DNA of 43,765 bases from Clostridium sp. 1001271st1 H5 (GTDB lineage: Bacteria > Bacillota > Clostridia > Lachnospirales > Lachnospiraceae). The notes under the pieces are model-generated. The model was not told where the DNA came from, ran no database searches, and was given only the letters and a program-made list of their open reading frames with translations. The position numbers were made by a program, and so were the translations under genes. Below, one piece after another: positions 23,933 through 32,348 of this stretch. Position 1 is the first letter of the stretch. Every line of letters starts with the position of its first letter. The DNA lies in NCBI RefSeq assembly GCF_005845215.1, contig NZ_SPHO01000033.1:1-43765 (forward strand), given 5' to 3'.

Positions 23933-24967
23933 TCATCCCCGCTGTTTCCCGCTCAGATACCGTTCAAGCATTTCAAGCTCATCCAGGTAAATGCAGTTGG
24001 GTATCCTGTGATGTCTTACCGCCTCAATGCACTCGCCAAGCTCCATCCACATGACGCTCTCCACCTCTTCTTTTTGAAGCATGAGATGTTCTGCATCCAC
24101 TGGTTTCCTGTACACATATACGGCGCTGACCTCGCTGTCCTTAAACATCCTTCCGTAAAATATCTCTTCCATATATCCCTTGTGGCAGCCTGCAAACTCC
24201 AGGTCCTCCTCCCCAGCCTCAATTCCCAGCTCCTCCTTCAGTTCCCTGACAGCGGACGGCAGGAAATCATCTCCGGCCTGGACATGGCCTGCTGAAGAAA
24301 TATCATAACAGCCCGGATAGGAATCCTTGCACTGGCTCCGCTTCTGCAGCAGAAGGTCGTATATTTTATCCTCATTCTCCCTTACAATCCATATATGGGC
24401 CGTTCCGTGAGGGACCCCGTCCATATGGACCAGGCTCCGTTCCCGGACCACTCCTGTCCTCTTCCCGTCCTCATCCAGCACATCGAACAGCTCCATCTGT
24501 TTCCCGTTCAGGGCGGCCTCCGTCAGACGGTCCCCTTTATATGCCAGTTTCAGTGAAAAGAAGGGTACCTCCTCATTCAACAGCTTAAAAAAGATTTTAT
24601 CCCCCTCCCACAGATTCAGGGACAGCACGTCCTCCTTCTTCACCCACTCCAGCGCTCCCTCGCTGCAGGCTGTCATGTTTCCCTCATATTTGTCCGCAGT
24701 GTACAGACACATGTATTCTGTCTCCCAGCCCTCTGCAATGAATGTAACCAGTCCCCTGAACCGCCAGGAGGTAAGGGTAAGGCCGGTTTCTTCCTTCACC
24801 TCCCTGAGCAGACAGTCCTCCGGGCTCTCATCCCCTTCGAAATGCCCGCCAACCCCAATCCATTTATCCTTATTCACATCGTTCTTCTTGCTGATTCTGT
24901 GGAGCATCAGATACGCCCCCTCATGTTCGATATAACACAGTGTGGTTAATCTGCTTTTTTGTTCCAT
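23933..24967 (-). CDS. Tandem double-Nudix hydrolase
   Basis: A 344-residue protein with two Nudix domains. The first (about 1-130) resembles MutT/8-oxo-dGTPase-like enzymes and has a complete box, GGHFEGDESPEDCLLREVKEETGL in order G-x5-E-x7-REVKEETGL. The second (about 165-330) resembles isopentenyl-diphosphate-isomerase/YfcD-type Nudix proteins, with GHVQAGDDFLPSAVRELKEELGI, where an Asp replaces the first Glu of the box. Start 24967 follows GGGAGGACGGGGAA; an in-frame Met at 25120 would run through the guaB terminator and is rejected. It lies just downstream of guaB. Substrates are unknown: damaged nucleotides for domain 1 and a diphosphate for domain 2 are family-based guesses. Confidence 0.85.
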   Translation of the reverse strand: MEQKSRLTTLCYIEHEGAYLMLHRISKKNDVNKDKWIGVGGHFEGDESPEDCLLREVKEETGLTLTSWRFRGLVTFIAEGWETEYMCLYTADKYEGNMTACSEGALEWVKKEDVLSLNLWEGDKIFFKLLNEEVPFFSLKLAYKGDRLTEAALNGKQMELFDVLDEDGKRTGVVRERSLVHMDGVPHGTAHIWIVRENEDKIYDLLLQKRSQCKDSYPGCYDISSAGHVQAGDDFLPSAVRELKEELGIEAGEEDLEFAGCHKGYMEEIFYGRMFKDSEVSAVYVYRKPVDAEHLMLQKEEVESVMWMELGECIEAVRHHRIPNCIYLDELEMLERYLSGKQRG

Positions 24968-24994
24968 TTCCCCGTCCTCCCGTTCCCATATAAA

Positions 24995-25023
24995 ATACCC
25001 GCCGGAGTTCTTCCGACGGGTAT
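24995..25023 (-). terminator. Terminator after guaB
   Basis: On the minus strand a stem of ATACCCG / CGGGTAT with an inner CGGA/TCCG pair ends in GGGTATTTTATATG. It lies 48 bases after the guaB stop and upstream of the double-Nudix start. Confidence 0.75.
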
Positions 25024-25070
25024 CATTATAAACCAATTCTTCCTGCGCTTCAATCACCAGGCACTCTTTC

Positions 25071-26525
25071 CTATTCCTCAATGGAATAGTTGGGAGCCTC
25101 CTTGGTAATGTGGATATCATGAGGATGGCTCTCCTTTAAGGATGCAGCGGAAATCTTAATGAACTGCGCTGTCTCCTGAAGGGTGGTGATATCCTGGGCG
25201 CCGCAGTAGCCCATACCGGAACGCAGGCCGCCTAAGAGCTGGAATACAGTATCCTCCACCATTCCCTTGTAAGCCACGCGTCCCTCCACGCCTTCGGGAA
25301 CCAGCTTCTTTGCGTCTGTCTGGAAATAGCGGTCCTTGCTTCCGTTTTCCATGGCGGCAATGGAACCCATGCCGCGGTATACCTTATATTTACGTCCCTG
25401 GTACAGCTCAAAGGTACCCGGGCTCTCATCGCATCCCGCAAAGATGCTTCCCATCATACATACGCTGCCGCCTGCGGCAATGGCTTTTGTCACATCGCCG
25501 GAGTACTTGATTCCTCCGTCGGCAATAATGGGCACGCCGTACTCCTTGGCAACGCTGTAGCAGTTCATCACAGCCGTAATCTGCGGTACGCCGATGCCTG
25601 CCACCACGCGGGTGGTACAGATGGAACCAGGTCCGATACCCACCTTGACGGAATCAGCCCCGGCCTCAATCAATGCCCTGGTAGCTTCTGCCGTGGCCAC
25701 ATTTCCGGCCACCACCTGAAGGTCCGGATACGCCTCCTTAATCATCTTCACGCAGCGGATAACATTGGCTGAATGGCCATGGGCTGAATCCAGGACCACC
25801 ACGTCCACCTTTGCCTCCACCAGCGCGCCTACGCGGTCCAGCACATTGGCGGTGATGCCTACGGCAGCGCCGCACAAAAGGCGTCCCTGTTCGTCCTTTG
25901 CGGACAATGGGTACTTAATCTGCTTCTCAATGTCCTTGATGGTAATAAGGCCTTTCAGGTTGAACTCGTCATCCACGATTGGCAGCTTCTCCACCCTTGC
26001 CTTGGCCAGGATGGCCTTTGCTTCCTTTAATGTAACGCCCTCCCTGGCAGTAACCAGATTCTTGGTGGTCATGCACTCCTTGATGGGGCGGTCAAAGTCT
26101 TCCTCAAACTTCAGGTCACGGTTGGTAATGATGCCCACCAGCTTTTTGCCCTCTGTAATGGGCACACCGGATATGCGGAATTTTGCCATCAGGTCATTGG
26201 CATCCTTAAGGGTGTGCTCCGGCGAAAGGAAAAATGGGTCTGTGATGACACCATTCTCAGAACGCTTTACCCGGTCCACTTCCTCTGCCTGGGCTTCAAT
26301 GGACATATTCTTATGAATAATACCGATACCTCCCTGCCTGGCCATGGCAATGGCCATACGGTGCTCTGTAACCGTATCCATGCCGGCGCTCATCAGCGGG
26401 ATGTTCAGTTTAATCTTTTTGGTCAAATGTGTGGTCAGGTCTACCTGGTTGGGAATCACTTCTGAAAATGCCGGTACCAGAAGCACATCATCAAAGGTTA
26501 TGCCTTCGCCGATAATTGTACCCAT
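25071..26525 (-). CDS. guaB: IMP dehydrogenase
   Basis: A 484-residue cytoplasmic enzyme that oxidises IMP to XMP with NAD+, the committed step to GMP. It has the N-terminal barrel part with MSAGMDTVTEHRMA, a pair of CBS domains (about 95-205), catalytic C303 in GIGPGSICTTRVV, the substrate loop ADGGIKYSGD and the flap region ending in GGLRSGMGYCGA. The length is typical. It has its own sigma-A-like promoter upstream and its own terminator. I looked for a purine riboswitch in the 5' region and saw none. Confidence 0.97.
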   Translation of the reverse strand: MGTIIGEGITFDDVLLVPAFSEVIPNQVDLTTHLTKKIKLNIPLMSAGMDTVTEHRMAIAMARQGGIGIIHKNMSIEAQAEEVDRVKRSENGVITDPFFLSPEHTLKDANDLMAKFRISGVPITEGKKLVGIITNRDLKFEEDFDRPIKECMTTKNLVTAREGVTLKEAKAILAKARVEKLPIVDDEFNLKGLITIKDIEKQIKYPLSAKDEQGRLLCGAAVGITANVLDRVGALVEAKVDVVVLDSAHGHSANVIRCVKMIKEAYPDLQVVAGNVATAEATRALIEAGADSVKVGIGPGSICTTRVVAGIGVPQITAVMNCYSVAKEYGVPIIADGGIKYSGDVTKAIAAGGSVCMMGSIFAGCDESPGTFELYQGRKYKVYRGMGSIAAMENGSKDRYFQTDAKKLVPEGVEGRVAYKGMVEDTVFQLLGGLRSGMGYCGAQDITTLQETAQFIKISAASLKESHPHDIHITKEAPNYSIEE

Positions 26526-26615
26526 TATAAATTTCCTCTCTTTCTGCGTGTTTGGTTTGATATGTTTGTCAGAATATTGATAGTCCGCGAACGGTCCGTT
26601 TCTTATTAGTATCTT

Positions 26616-26644
26616 ATACTAGCAAATTTTATCTGGCTTGTCAA
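26616..26644 (-). promoter_or_regulatory. Promoter of guaB
   Basis: On the minus strand a perfect TTGACA (26639-26644) is followed after 17 bases by TAGTAT (26616-26621); an overlapping TATAAG lies 3 bases further. It sits about 90 bases before the guaB start codon. Confidence 0.65.
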
Positions 26645-26689
26645 ACCAAAACAGGGAGAAATATTCATTGATTTTACTAATAGGGTTCC

Positions 26690-26800
26690 ATCAGCCGTCC
26701 TAATATCCCCCCGCAGCACTGTCCCGGGAACAGCAACTCCGGGAACACCGCCGCCAGGAGCAGCACCGCCAGAAGCACTCCCCGGGAACACCGCCCCCGG
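26690..26800. repeat. Degenerate GC-rich short repeats around CCCGGGAAC
   Basis: After the AEC gene's stop the sequence repeats CCGGGAAC or close variants five times at irregular 15-45 base spacing, with GCCGCCAGGAGCAGCACC-like filler. In one minus-strand frame it would read as Pro/Gly/Val/Ala-rich peptide, but no convincing gene is present. It may act as a structured 3' end for the preceding operon. Confidence 0.55.
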
Positions 26801-26805
26801 GAACA

Positions 26806-27723
26806 TCACAGCCAGGTAGCCAGCCACACCATAAGAGGCACCGTAACAATGGACAATATGGTGGTCATGGCAAAGACCTGGGACGCATACACCTCATCCC
26901 GCCCGTACTGCAGGGAAAACAGGATGCCGATGGCGGCCGCAGGACAGGAGGCAGCCAGTACCCCTGTCATCCTCACCACCTCAGGCAGGAAAAGGAAACG
27001 GCTGGCCAGGATGAACAGGACCGGTATGAGTACCAGCCTGTACAGGGACAGCCGGAACACCTTGGGAGCCCTGATGACTCCTGCCAAATCCGTTCCCGCC
27101 ATGGACACCCCGGCCACCAGCATGGCCAGAGGCGTATTCATATCCGCCAGCATTTCCATGGGCCTTAGCACCACATAGGGAAGCTTCCATCTCATAATAA
27201 ACAGGGACAGGCCGATCATGACACCGGCAATGCCGGGGGACACCAGGCGTTTCCATGAAAAACAGTAATCACTGCTGTTCATGATATATACACCATGGCT
27301 GTACACCAGAAGGTTGAAGATAGCCGCAAAGGCATTGATGTAAAATACCCCCTCCTGGCCAAAGACACCGTATGCCAGCGGAATCCCTATGAATCCGCAG
27401 TTGGGGTACATACACGAAAACCGGGCCACCACGTAATCGTAATCCCTGCTCTTTCTGACAATCCAGGTGGGAACCAAAATGGAGATAGCAAAGCTGACAA
27501 TTCCCAAAAGGAGGGAACCATACAGTCCCCTGACTGTGTCTGCCGTAAATTTCGTCTGAAAGGAGGAAATAATCAGGGCAGGCGTCACCACCTTCAGTAT
27601 GACCGCGGACAGAGTCTTGCTCTTTTCATGGTCAATGACTCCGAAACGGCTGCACAGAATACCTGCGGATATGATGACAAACATTACTGCAATCTGTCTC
27701 AGGGTAGTACAGGCCAGCTCCAT
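26806..27723 (-). CDS. AEC-family permease
   Basis: A 305-residue membrane protein with about ten predicted membrane segments and the family motif CMYPNCGFIGIPLAYGVFG, plus the C-terminal ASCPAAAIGILFSLQYG. The auxin-efflux-carrier family in bacteria carries carboxylates such as malate, malonate or lactate. The start lies one base after the GlcD-like stop, so it is translationally linked to the Etf-dehydrogenase module. It may export an end product or import the hydroxy acid. It is the last gene of the catabolic region. Confidence 0.85.
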   Translation of the reverse strand: MELACTTLRQIAVMFVIISAGILCSRFGVIDHEKSKTLSAVILKVVTPALIISSFQTKFTADTVRGLYGSLLLGIVSFAISILVPTWIVRKSRDYDYVVARFSCMYPNCGFIGIPLAYGVFGQEGVFYINAFAAIFNLLVYSHGVYIMNSSDYCFSWKRLVSPGIAGVMIGLSLFIMRWKLPYVVLRPMEMLADMNTPLAMLVAGVSMAGTDLAGVIRAPKVFRLSLYRLVLIPVLFILASRFLFLPEVVRMTGVLAASCPAAAIGILFSLQYGRDEVYASQVFAMTTILSIVTVPLMVWLATWL

Positions 27724-27724
27724 A

Positions 27725-29122
27725 TCAGATAACCTTATCCGGGTTCAGAACCAGATTGGGGTCAAAGGCCTTTTTAATCCGCCTCATCAGGCCAATCTGC
27801 ACATCCCCCAGCTGTTCATTCAGATACGCCCTCTTGGCATATCCGATGCCGTGCTCCCCTGACACTGCTCCCCCATACTCCCTGGCCTTTGCGTACATCA
27901 TCTCAAATCCAAGGCCCAGCTTTTCCTTCCATTCATCCTCTGCCAGTTCATCCCTGCAGAGATACACGTGGAGGTTTCCGTCGCCTGCATGGCCAAAGCT
28001 TGGAATCCGCAGATTCAGTTTTCTTGCAACTTCATGGGTGAATTTGATAAAATCCGCCACCCGGTCCCTGGGCACCACCACATCGCACTCATCCATCTGG
28101 GTGGTGGAAGCCTTGATTGCTTCCAGAAATGCTCCTCTGGCGTTCCACACACTCTGTTTTCGCTCCTCCGTATCCACGATGAACACGTCCACTGCCCCAT
28201 GGTCCAGACATAGGTCTGCCACCTCCCGGTATTCCGCCTGCACCTGCTCTGCATTTCTTCCGTCAAATGTAAGCAGGATATAGGCATCATTTCTGGTATC
28301 CGGGAACCGTTTGCCCAGGTATTCCTCTGCAAACAGAATGGTCCCCCGTTCCATGAACTCAATGGCTGTTGCCTGTATCTGCGCCTCCACAATCACCGGC
28401 ACCATCTCAATGGCCTGCTCCATATCCGGAAACGGCACAAGCAGGCTCACTGTCTTACCCGGAAGCGGAACCAGCTTAAGCACGGCCTGGGTGATGATGC
28501 CCAGCGTGCCCTCGGAGCCAATCATCAGGTTCAGCAGACTGTAGCCGGAACTGTTCTTTACTGTTTTTCCGCCGAACTCCACCACCTGGCCGGTGGGAAG
28601 CACCACTGTCAGCGCCCGCACGTAGTCCCTTGTGACACCGTATTTTACAGCCCGCATCCCTCCTGCGTTGGTGCTTATATTGCCTCCAATGGTTGCTGAT
28701 TTCTCCCCCGGGTCCGGCGGATAAAAAAGCCCGTTTTCCTCTACATACTGGGCCAGGTCCATTAATAGCACACCCGGTTCCACTGTCACTGTAAGGTTCT
28801 TCCGGTCCAGCTCCAGGATATGGTTCATCTGCGTTGTCTCCAGCATAATGCCGCCGTGGATGGCCACAGCCGCCCCCACCAGGCCGGTGCCGGAGCCTCT
28901 GGTCACCACGGGAATTCCCTGTCCATTGGCGTAAGCCATGATATCCGAAACCTCCCTGGTGGACAATACCCGTACAAGGGCCTCGGGAGCACACTCCACG
29001 CCTCCCAGCTCGTCGTGGCTGTAATCCTCGCTTATATCCGGGCCGGTCAGGACCCGTTCATCCTCTGTCACCCTTTTTAAATAAGCGATGTCCTGTTCAT
29101 CCAGTTTCCTGTATCCCATCAT
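27725..29122 (-). CDS. FAD-linked 2-hydroxyacid dehydrogenase, GlcD/LctD-like
   Basis: A 465-residue FAD_binding_4 / FAD-oxidase_C protein. The FAD-binding part has TRGSGTGLVGAAVAIHGG, PPDPGEKSATIGGNISTNAGG and GSEGTLGIIT; the C-terminal domain has SFGHAGDGNLHVY and SGEHGIGYAKR, the usual metal/substrate histidines. It overlaps etfA by 4 bases and follows etfB-etfA, the arrangement of electron-bifurcating lactate dehydrogenase (Ldh-EtfAB of Acetobacterium). It likely oxidises a D-2-hydroxyacid and passes electrons to the Etf pair. The neighbouring aldolase and importer suggest a hydroxy acid other than plain lactate, but lactate remains possible. Confidence 0.9.
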   Translation of the reverse strand: MMGYRKLDEQDIAYLKRVTEDERVLTGPDISEDYSHDELGGVECAPEALVRVLSTREVSDIMAYANGQGIPVVTRGSGTGLVGAAVAIHGGIMLETTQMNHILELDRKNLTVTVEPGVLLMDLAQYVEENGLFYPPDPGEKSATIGGNISTNAGGMRAVKYGVTRDYVRALTVVLPTGQVVEFGGKTVKNSSGYSLLNLMIGSEGTLGIITQAVLKLVPLPGKTVSLLVPFPDMEQAIEMVPVIVEAQIQATAIEFMERGTILFAEEYLGKRFPDTRNDAYILLTFDGRNAEQVQAEYREVADLCLDHGAVDVFIVDTEERKQSVWNARGAFLEAIKASTTQMDECDVVVPRDRVADFIKFTHEVARKLNLRIPSFGHAGDGNLHVYLCRDELAEDEWKEKLGLGFEMMYAKAREYGGAVSGEHGIGYAKRAYLNEQLGDVQIGLMRRIKKAFDPNLVLNPDKVI

Positions 29123-30309
29123 ACACCCTCCTTAACCGTCTTAAGCAGCCGTGGAAGAATCTCATACCAGTCCCCCACAAAGCCGATGTTTGCAATATCA
29201 AAAATCGGGGCTTTCCTGTCCTTATTAATGGCAATGATGCAGTCAGCTCCCCTCATTCCCGCTGCAAACTGTACGGACCCGGATATGCCCACGGTAATGA
29301 TGAGCTTTGGCTTCACGGTCCTGCCGCTGAGGCCAATCTGACGCCTGGGGTCAAACCAGCCGCATTCAATCAGGGGCCTGGTGCAGGCTGTCTGGGCATC
29401 CAGGGCAGAGGCCAGTTCCCTTATCATCTCCAAATCTGCCTGGCTTTTCACACCCCTTCCGGCAGCCACAATCACCTCTGCCTCGGATATGTCAATCTCC
29501 TTTGGCTTGTGTATGATTTCCTCCACCCTGATTCTCCGGTCAATCATGTCATCCGTCACCTCCATGGACTGGATGACGCCCGTTGGTTCCTCCGTCACAG
29601 AGGGAGCAGAGAAAATTTTATACCGCACCGTACAGAACTGGGGCCGGTTCCTGGGAGTCACAATCTGGGCCATAATATTTCCCCCAAAGGCCGGGCGAAT
29701 CTGCACCAGGTCCGTGTTTTCCTTCATTTCCAGAACCGTACAGTCTGCTGTGAGTCCGGTACGAAACCGCGCCGCCACCCTGGGCGCCAGGGAACGTCCT
29801 GCATTGGTGGCTCCCACCAGAATGGACGAGGGCCTGATTCTGGTTATGAAATCAGCAAATACATTGGCATATGTAAGGACGGAAAAATGCTCCAGCTCCT
29901 TCCTGTCATACACAAAGACCCGGTCCACGCCGTATGCCAGCAGTTCTTTTGCCTTTGCTCCCACATCATGCCCCATAAAAAGCGCATACACCGGATGCCC
30001 TGTGACCGCTGCCAGTTCCCTGGCCTTTCCAATCAGCTCCAGCGTCACCGGATGGATGTCCTTTCCGTTGTATTCCACGTACACGGCAACCGCCCGCCAT
30101 TCATCCTTATTCATTTCCTGTTCCCGGGACTCCAGATATTCCACCGCCCCGGCGGGACCCTTTTTCACACACAGCCTGCACATTCTGCAGCCGGAGTCAA
30201 TCTCCACCCTTCCGTCCTTACAGCTGATGGCGCCAAAGGGGCATATGTCAATGAGCTGCCGGATTCCCTCTTCATCCAGCCGTTCCTGATGAATCTTCAG
30301 TTCAGCCAC
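29119..30309 (-). CDS. etfA: Electron-transfer flavoprotein alpha subunit with ferredoxin-like head
   Basis: A 396-residue EtfA. An N-terminal extension of about 60 residues carries CPFGAI and CRMCRLCVKKGP, enough cysteines for one [4Fe-4S] cluster. The EtfA domains follow: the C-terminal FAD-binding part has GLSGRTVKPKLIITVGISGS, INKDRKAPIF and GDWYEILP. This ferredoxin-headed type occurs in bifurcating lactate dehydrogenase complexes. Translation begins at a GTG with AAGGAGAGAGG upstream. The stop overlaps the GlcD-like start. It partners EtfB from the gene just upstream. Confidence 0.92.
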   Translation of the reverse strand: MAELKIHQERLDEEGIRQLIDICPFGAISCKDGRVEIDSGCRMCRLCVKKGPAGAVEYLESREQEMNKDEWRAVAVYVEYNGKDIHPVTLELIGKARELAAVTGHPVYALFMGHDVGAKAKELLAYGVDRVFVYDRKELEHFSVLTYANVFADFITRIRPSSILVGATNAGRSLAPRVAARFRTGLTADCTVLEMKENTDLVQIRPAFGGNIMAQIVTPRNRPQFCTVRYKIFSAPSVTEEPTGVIQSMEVTDDMIDRRIRVEEIIHKPKEIDISEAEVIVAAGRGVKSQADLEMIRELASALDAQTACTRPLIECGWFDPRRQIGLSGRTVKPKLIITVGISGSVQFAAGMRGADCIIAINKDRKAPIFDIANIGFVGDWYEILPRLLKTVKEGV

Positions 30310-30335
30310 AATCCTCTCTCCTTTCTGTCCTACAA

Positions 30336-31124
30336 CTATATAAACTTTGCCTCTTTCAGCACATGGTACATCTTATCAGCCAGCTCACCGGGGATACCGT
30401 CGAATATTTCCCTGTACTCACGTTTCTCAGGCGGGAATATGCGCTCCACCTGGGTGGGCGAACCGGACAATCCGTAGTGGTTTTCATCCCGGTCCTCCAG
30501 GTCCGGCAGGGTAAATTCCCTCAGATAACCCTCCGGCAGCTCCTTTTCCCGTTTGTAGGAGGGAAGCCTTGGCGTATTCACATCCTTATCCAGTGTAATC
30601 AGACACGGCAAATCCATGGTCTGTATCTGTTCATATCCGTCCATATTTATGCGCACCCGTATCCATCCCGGCCCTGTTTCCCTGATTTCCAGCACATTGG
30701 AAGCATGGGGTATTCCCAGCCACTGGGCAACCTCCGGCCCCACCTGCGCCGTGTCCCCGTCTGTGGTCTGTTTGCCGCAGAGAATCAGGTCATACTCCCC
30801 CATTCTGCGTATGCCCTGGGATAAGGTATAGCTGGTAGCCACCACGTCCGCGCCCGCGAATTTCCTGTCGCTGATAAGGCCCGCGCGGTCAGCCCCCATG
30901 CACATGCATTCCTTTAATGCCTCCTTTGCCTGTCCCGGCCCCATGGTGATGACATCCACTGTGCCTCCCTGCTGCTCCTTCATCTCCAGGGCAGATTCCA
31001 TTGCATAAAGGTCGTACGGATTTAACTTTGACTGGGTCCCGTCCCGCTTCAGTACTCCGGTCACCGGGTCCACTTCCACATTGGCGGTGTCCGGCACCTG
31101 CTTAACGCAAACAATACATTTCAT
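30336..31124 (-). CDS. etfB: Electron-transfer flavoprotein beta subunit
   Basis: A 262-residue EtfB beginning MKCIVCVKQVPDT, with LNPYDLYAMESAL, the signature segment GKQTTDGDTAQVGPEVAQWLG and the DLPCLITLDKDVNTPRLPS loop. The GxxTxDGDTxQxGP-type segment is typical of the flavin site in bifurcating Etfs. The ribosome site AAGGAGAGGG lies within the tail of a strong hairpin terminator, so expression may be partly uncoupled from the upstream aldolase gene. It forms the Etf heterodimer with the next gene. Confidence 0.93.
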   Translation of the reverse strand: MKCIVCVKQVPDTANVEVDPVTGVLKRDGTQSKLNPYDLYAMESALEMKEQQGGTVDVITMGPGQAKEALKECMCMGADRAGLISDRKFAGADVVATSYTLSQGIRRMGEYDLILCGKQTTDGDTAQVGPEVAQWLGIPHASNVLEIRETGPGWIRVRINMDGYEQIQTMDLPCLITLDKDVNTPRLPSYKREKELPEGYLREFTLPDLEDRDENHYGLSGSPTQVERIFPPEKREYREIFDGIPGELADKMYHVLKEAKFI

Positions 31125-31136
31125 AAATCCCTCTCC

Positions 31137-31183
31137 TTAAAAAATCGGTGCATGTATCACCTGTTTCCAATACATGCACCGAT
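31137..31183 (-). terminator. Intercistronic terminator between the aldolase gene and etfB
   Basis: A perfect 14-bp stem (ATCGGTGCATGTAT at 31144-31157 with ATACATGCACCGAT at 31170-31183) is followed on the minus strand by six Ts and then directly by the etfB ribosome site. It should reduce read-through from the aldolase gene into the Etf genes. Confidence 0.85.
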
Positions 31184-31219
31184 ATCATAAATGACCGTAC
31201 CCTATTACATTTTCGTCAA

Positions 31220-32131
31220 TTACTCCATGTCTGCAAGTAATTTCTCGATTTTCTTCTTGTTGGCGTCATCCAGCTCGCCAAGCGGCTTGCGCGGCAGACC
31301 TACATCCAGGCCCTGTGCCTGTAATGTATACTTGCAGATTTCCTGCCAGTGGGGAACTCCGTTGACCTTATCATAGAAGAAGTAATCTATGTATGGCTGG
31401 ATGTTGTTCTGGGCTGCAATGGCTGCGTCCACGTCCTTTGCAAAGCAGGCATCCTGGAGTCTGCGGCACTGCTTCGGAAGCACGGCCGGGAATCCTGACA
31501 GCCAGCCGTCCGCTCCGGCCAGGAGGCCTTCCATGGCAGCGTAGTCATGTCCGTAGAATACAGTCAGGTCATCCTTGCAGTGGAACTTCAGTTCATGTAC
31601 CCTGTTGGGGTCGCCGTGGGCTGCCTTGATGCACTGTATGGTTCCGTCATCCACCAGCTCCTTGACCTCCTGCACGCTCAGCTCGTAGCCGGCAAACCAT
31701 GGATTGTTGTAAACCATGATTTCAATATCCAGCGCATCCCTTAAATCCCTGAAATGCTGCATAACTGCCTTTTTATGCGGATTCAGGTAGAATGGAAGGA
31801 TAACCATGACACAGTCGGCGCCGTGGTCCTGTGCGAACTTGCTCATCTTAATGGTATTTAAGGTATCGTATCTGCCGGTACCGCATACCAGAGGAACCTG
31901 GCCGCCTAAGAAACCGGATACGTGCTCGATGATTTCCCTCTGCTCTTCCATATTCATGGCAATGTTCTCACCGGTGCTTCCGCAGATGGAGATGGACTGT
32001 GCGCCATTGTCCAGCAGCCAGGTCAGGTACTTCTCCATACCCTTCTTGTTGTAAGTCTGGTCTGCATTCCAGATGGTCATGGATGCCGGGCAGATACCGT
32101 AAGGTTTCTTGATTGTGTCTTTTACTTTCAT
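31220..32131 (-). CDS. DapA/NanA-family class I aldolase
   Basis: A 303-residue TIM-barrel lyase of the dihydrodipicolinate synthase / N-acetylneuraminate lyase family. Schiff-base lysine K169 (CIKAAHGD), tyrosine Y141 (VYNNPW) and the carboxylate-binding GSTGEN (51-56) are present, so a pyruvate-type 2-oxo acid is the expected aldol partner. The start at 32131 has GGGAGA before it; an in-frame TTG at 32152 is rejected. It is probably not the biosynthetic DapA because it sits in a catabolic region with an importer and dehydrogenases. I infer cleavage of a 4-hydroxy-2-oxo acid to pyruvate and an aldehyde. AT-rich candidate operators precede it. Confidence 0.85.
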   Translation of the reverse strand: MKVKDTIKKPYGICPASMTIWNADQTYNKKGMEKYLTWLLDNGAQSISICGSTGENIAMNMEEQREIIEHVSGFLGGQVPLVCGTGRYDTLNTIKMSKFAQDHGADCVMVILPFYLNPHKKAVMQHFRDLRDALDIEIMVYNNPWFAGYELSVQEVKELVDDGTIQCIKAAHGDPNRVHELKFHCKDDLTVFYGHDYAAMEGLLAGADGWLSGFPAVLPKQCRRLQDACFAKDVDAAIAAQNNIQPYIDYFFYDKVNGVPHWQEICKYTLQAQGLDVGLPRKPLGELDDANKKKIEKLLADME

Positions 32132-32195
32132 AGCTTTCTCCCTTTCCCCCAAGTTACACTTGGAATAAAAAATTTGTTTTGTGTTAATATGTAAT

Positions 32196-32299
32196 ATTAA
32201 ATTAAAAATAAAAAATTAAATATTTTTAATTATTATTTTGCCTGATTCTAAATTAGCACATCTTTCGTTCAATGTCAACAAAAAAATTAAATATTTTTT
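32196..32299. promoter_or_regulatory. AT-rich candidate GntR operators before the aldolase gene
   Basis: This region is nearly pure A/T. AAAAAATTAAATATTTTT occurs twice exactly (32210-32227 and 32281-32298), and 32198-32215 also resembles the 19-bp core found upstream of gntR and the gldA-like gene. It lies between livF and the aldolase gene, so the aldolase probably starts a second transcript under the same regulator. Confidence 0.55.
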
Positions 32300-32348
32300 A
32301 TTTTCTTGTTCACCTTCCACAACAGCAGGATAAAGGCAGCACACCCCT

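Noticed and set aside
26526..26640. Purine riboswitch before guaB
   Set aside because: The leader is short and I found no conserved three-way-junction core; a plain sigma-A promoter explains it.
26606..26827. 73-codon Pro/Gly/Ala/Val-rich frame on the minus strand
   Set aside because: It overlaps the AEC stop and contains the guaB promoter; composition comes from GC-rich repeats. Kept only as a repeat region.
29381..30477. Two overlapping long frames antisense to etfA
   Set aside because: They are shadows of etfA, with no motif or ribosome site.
31220..32131. Biosynthetic dapA (lysine pathway)
   Set aside because: No lysine-pathway genes are near; the neighbours are an importer, Etf proteins and dehydrogenases under an FCD-type regulator.
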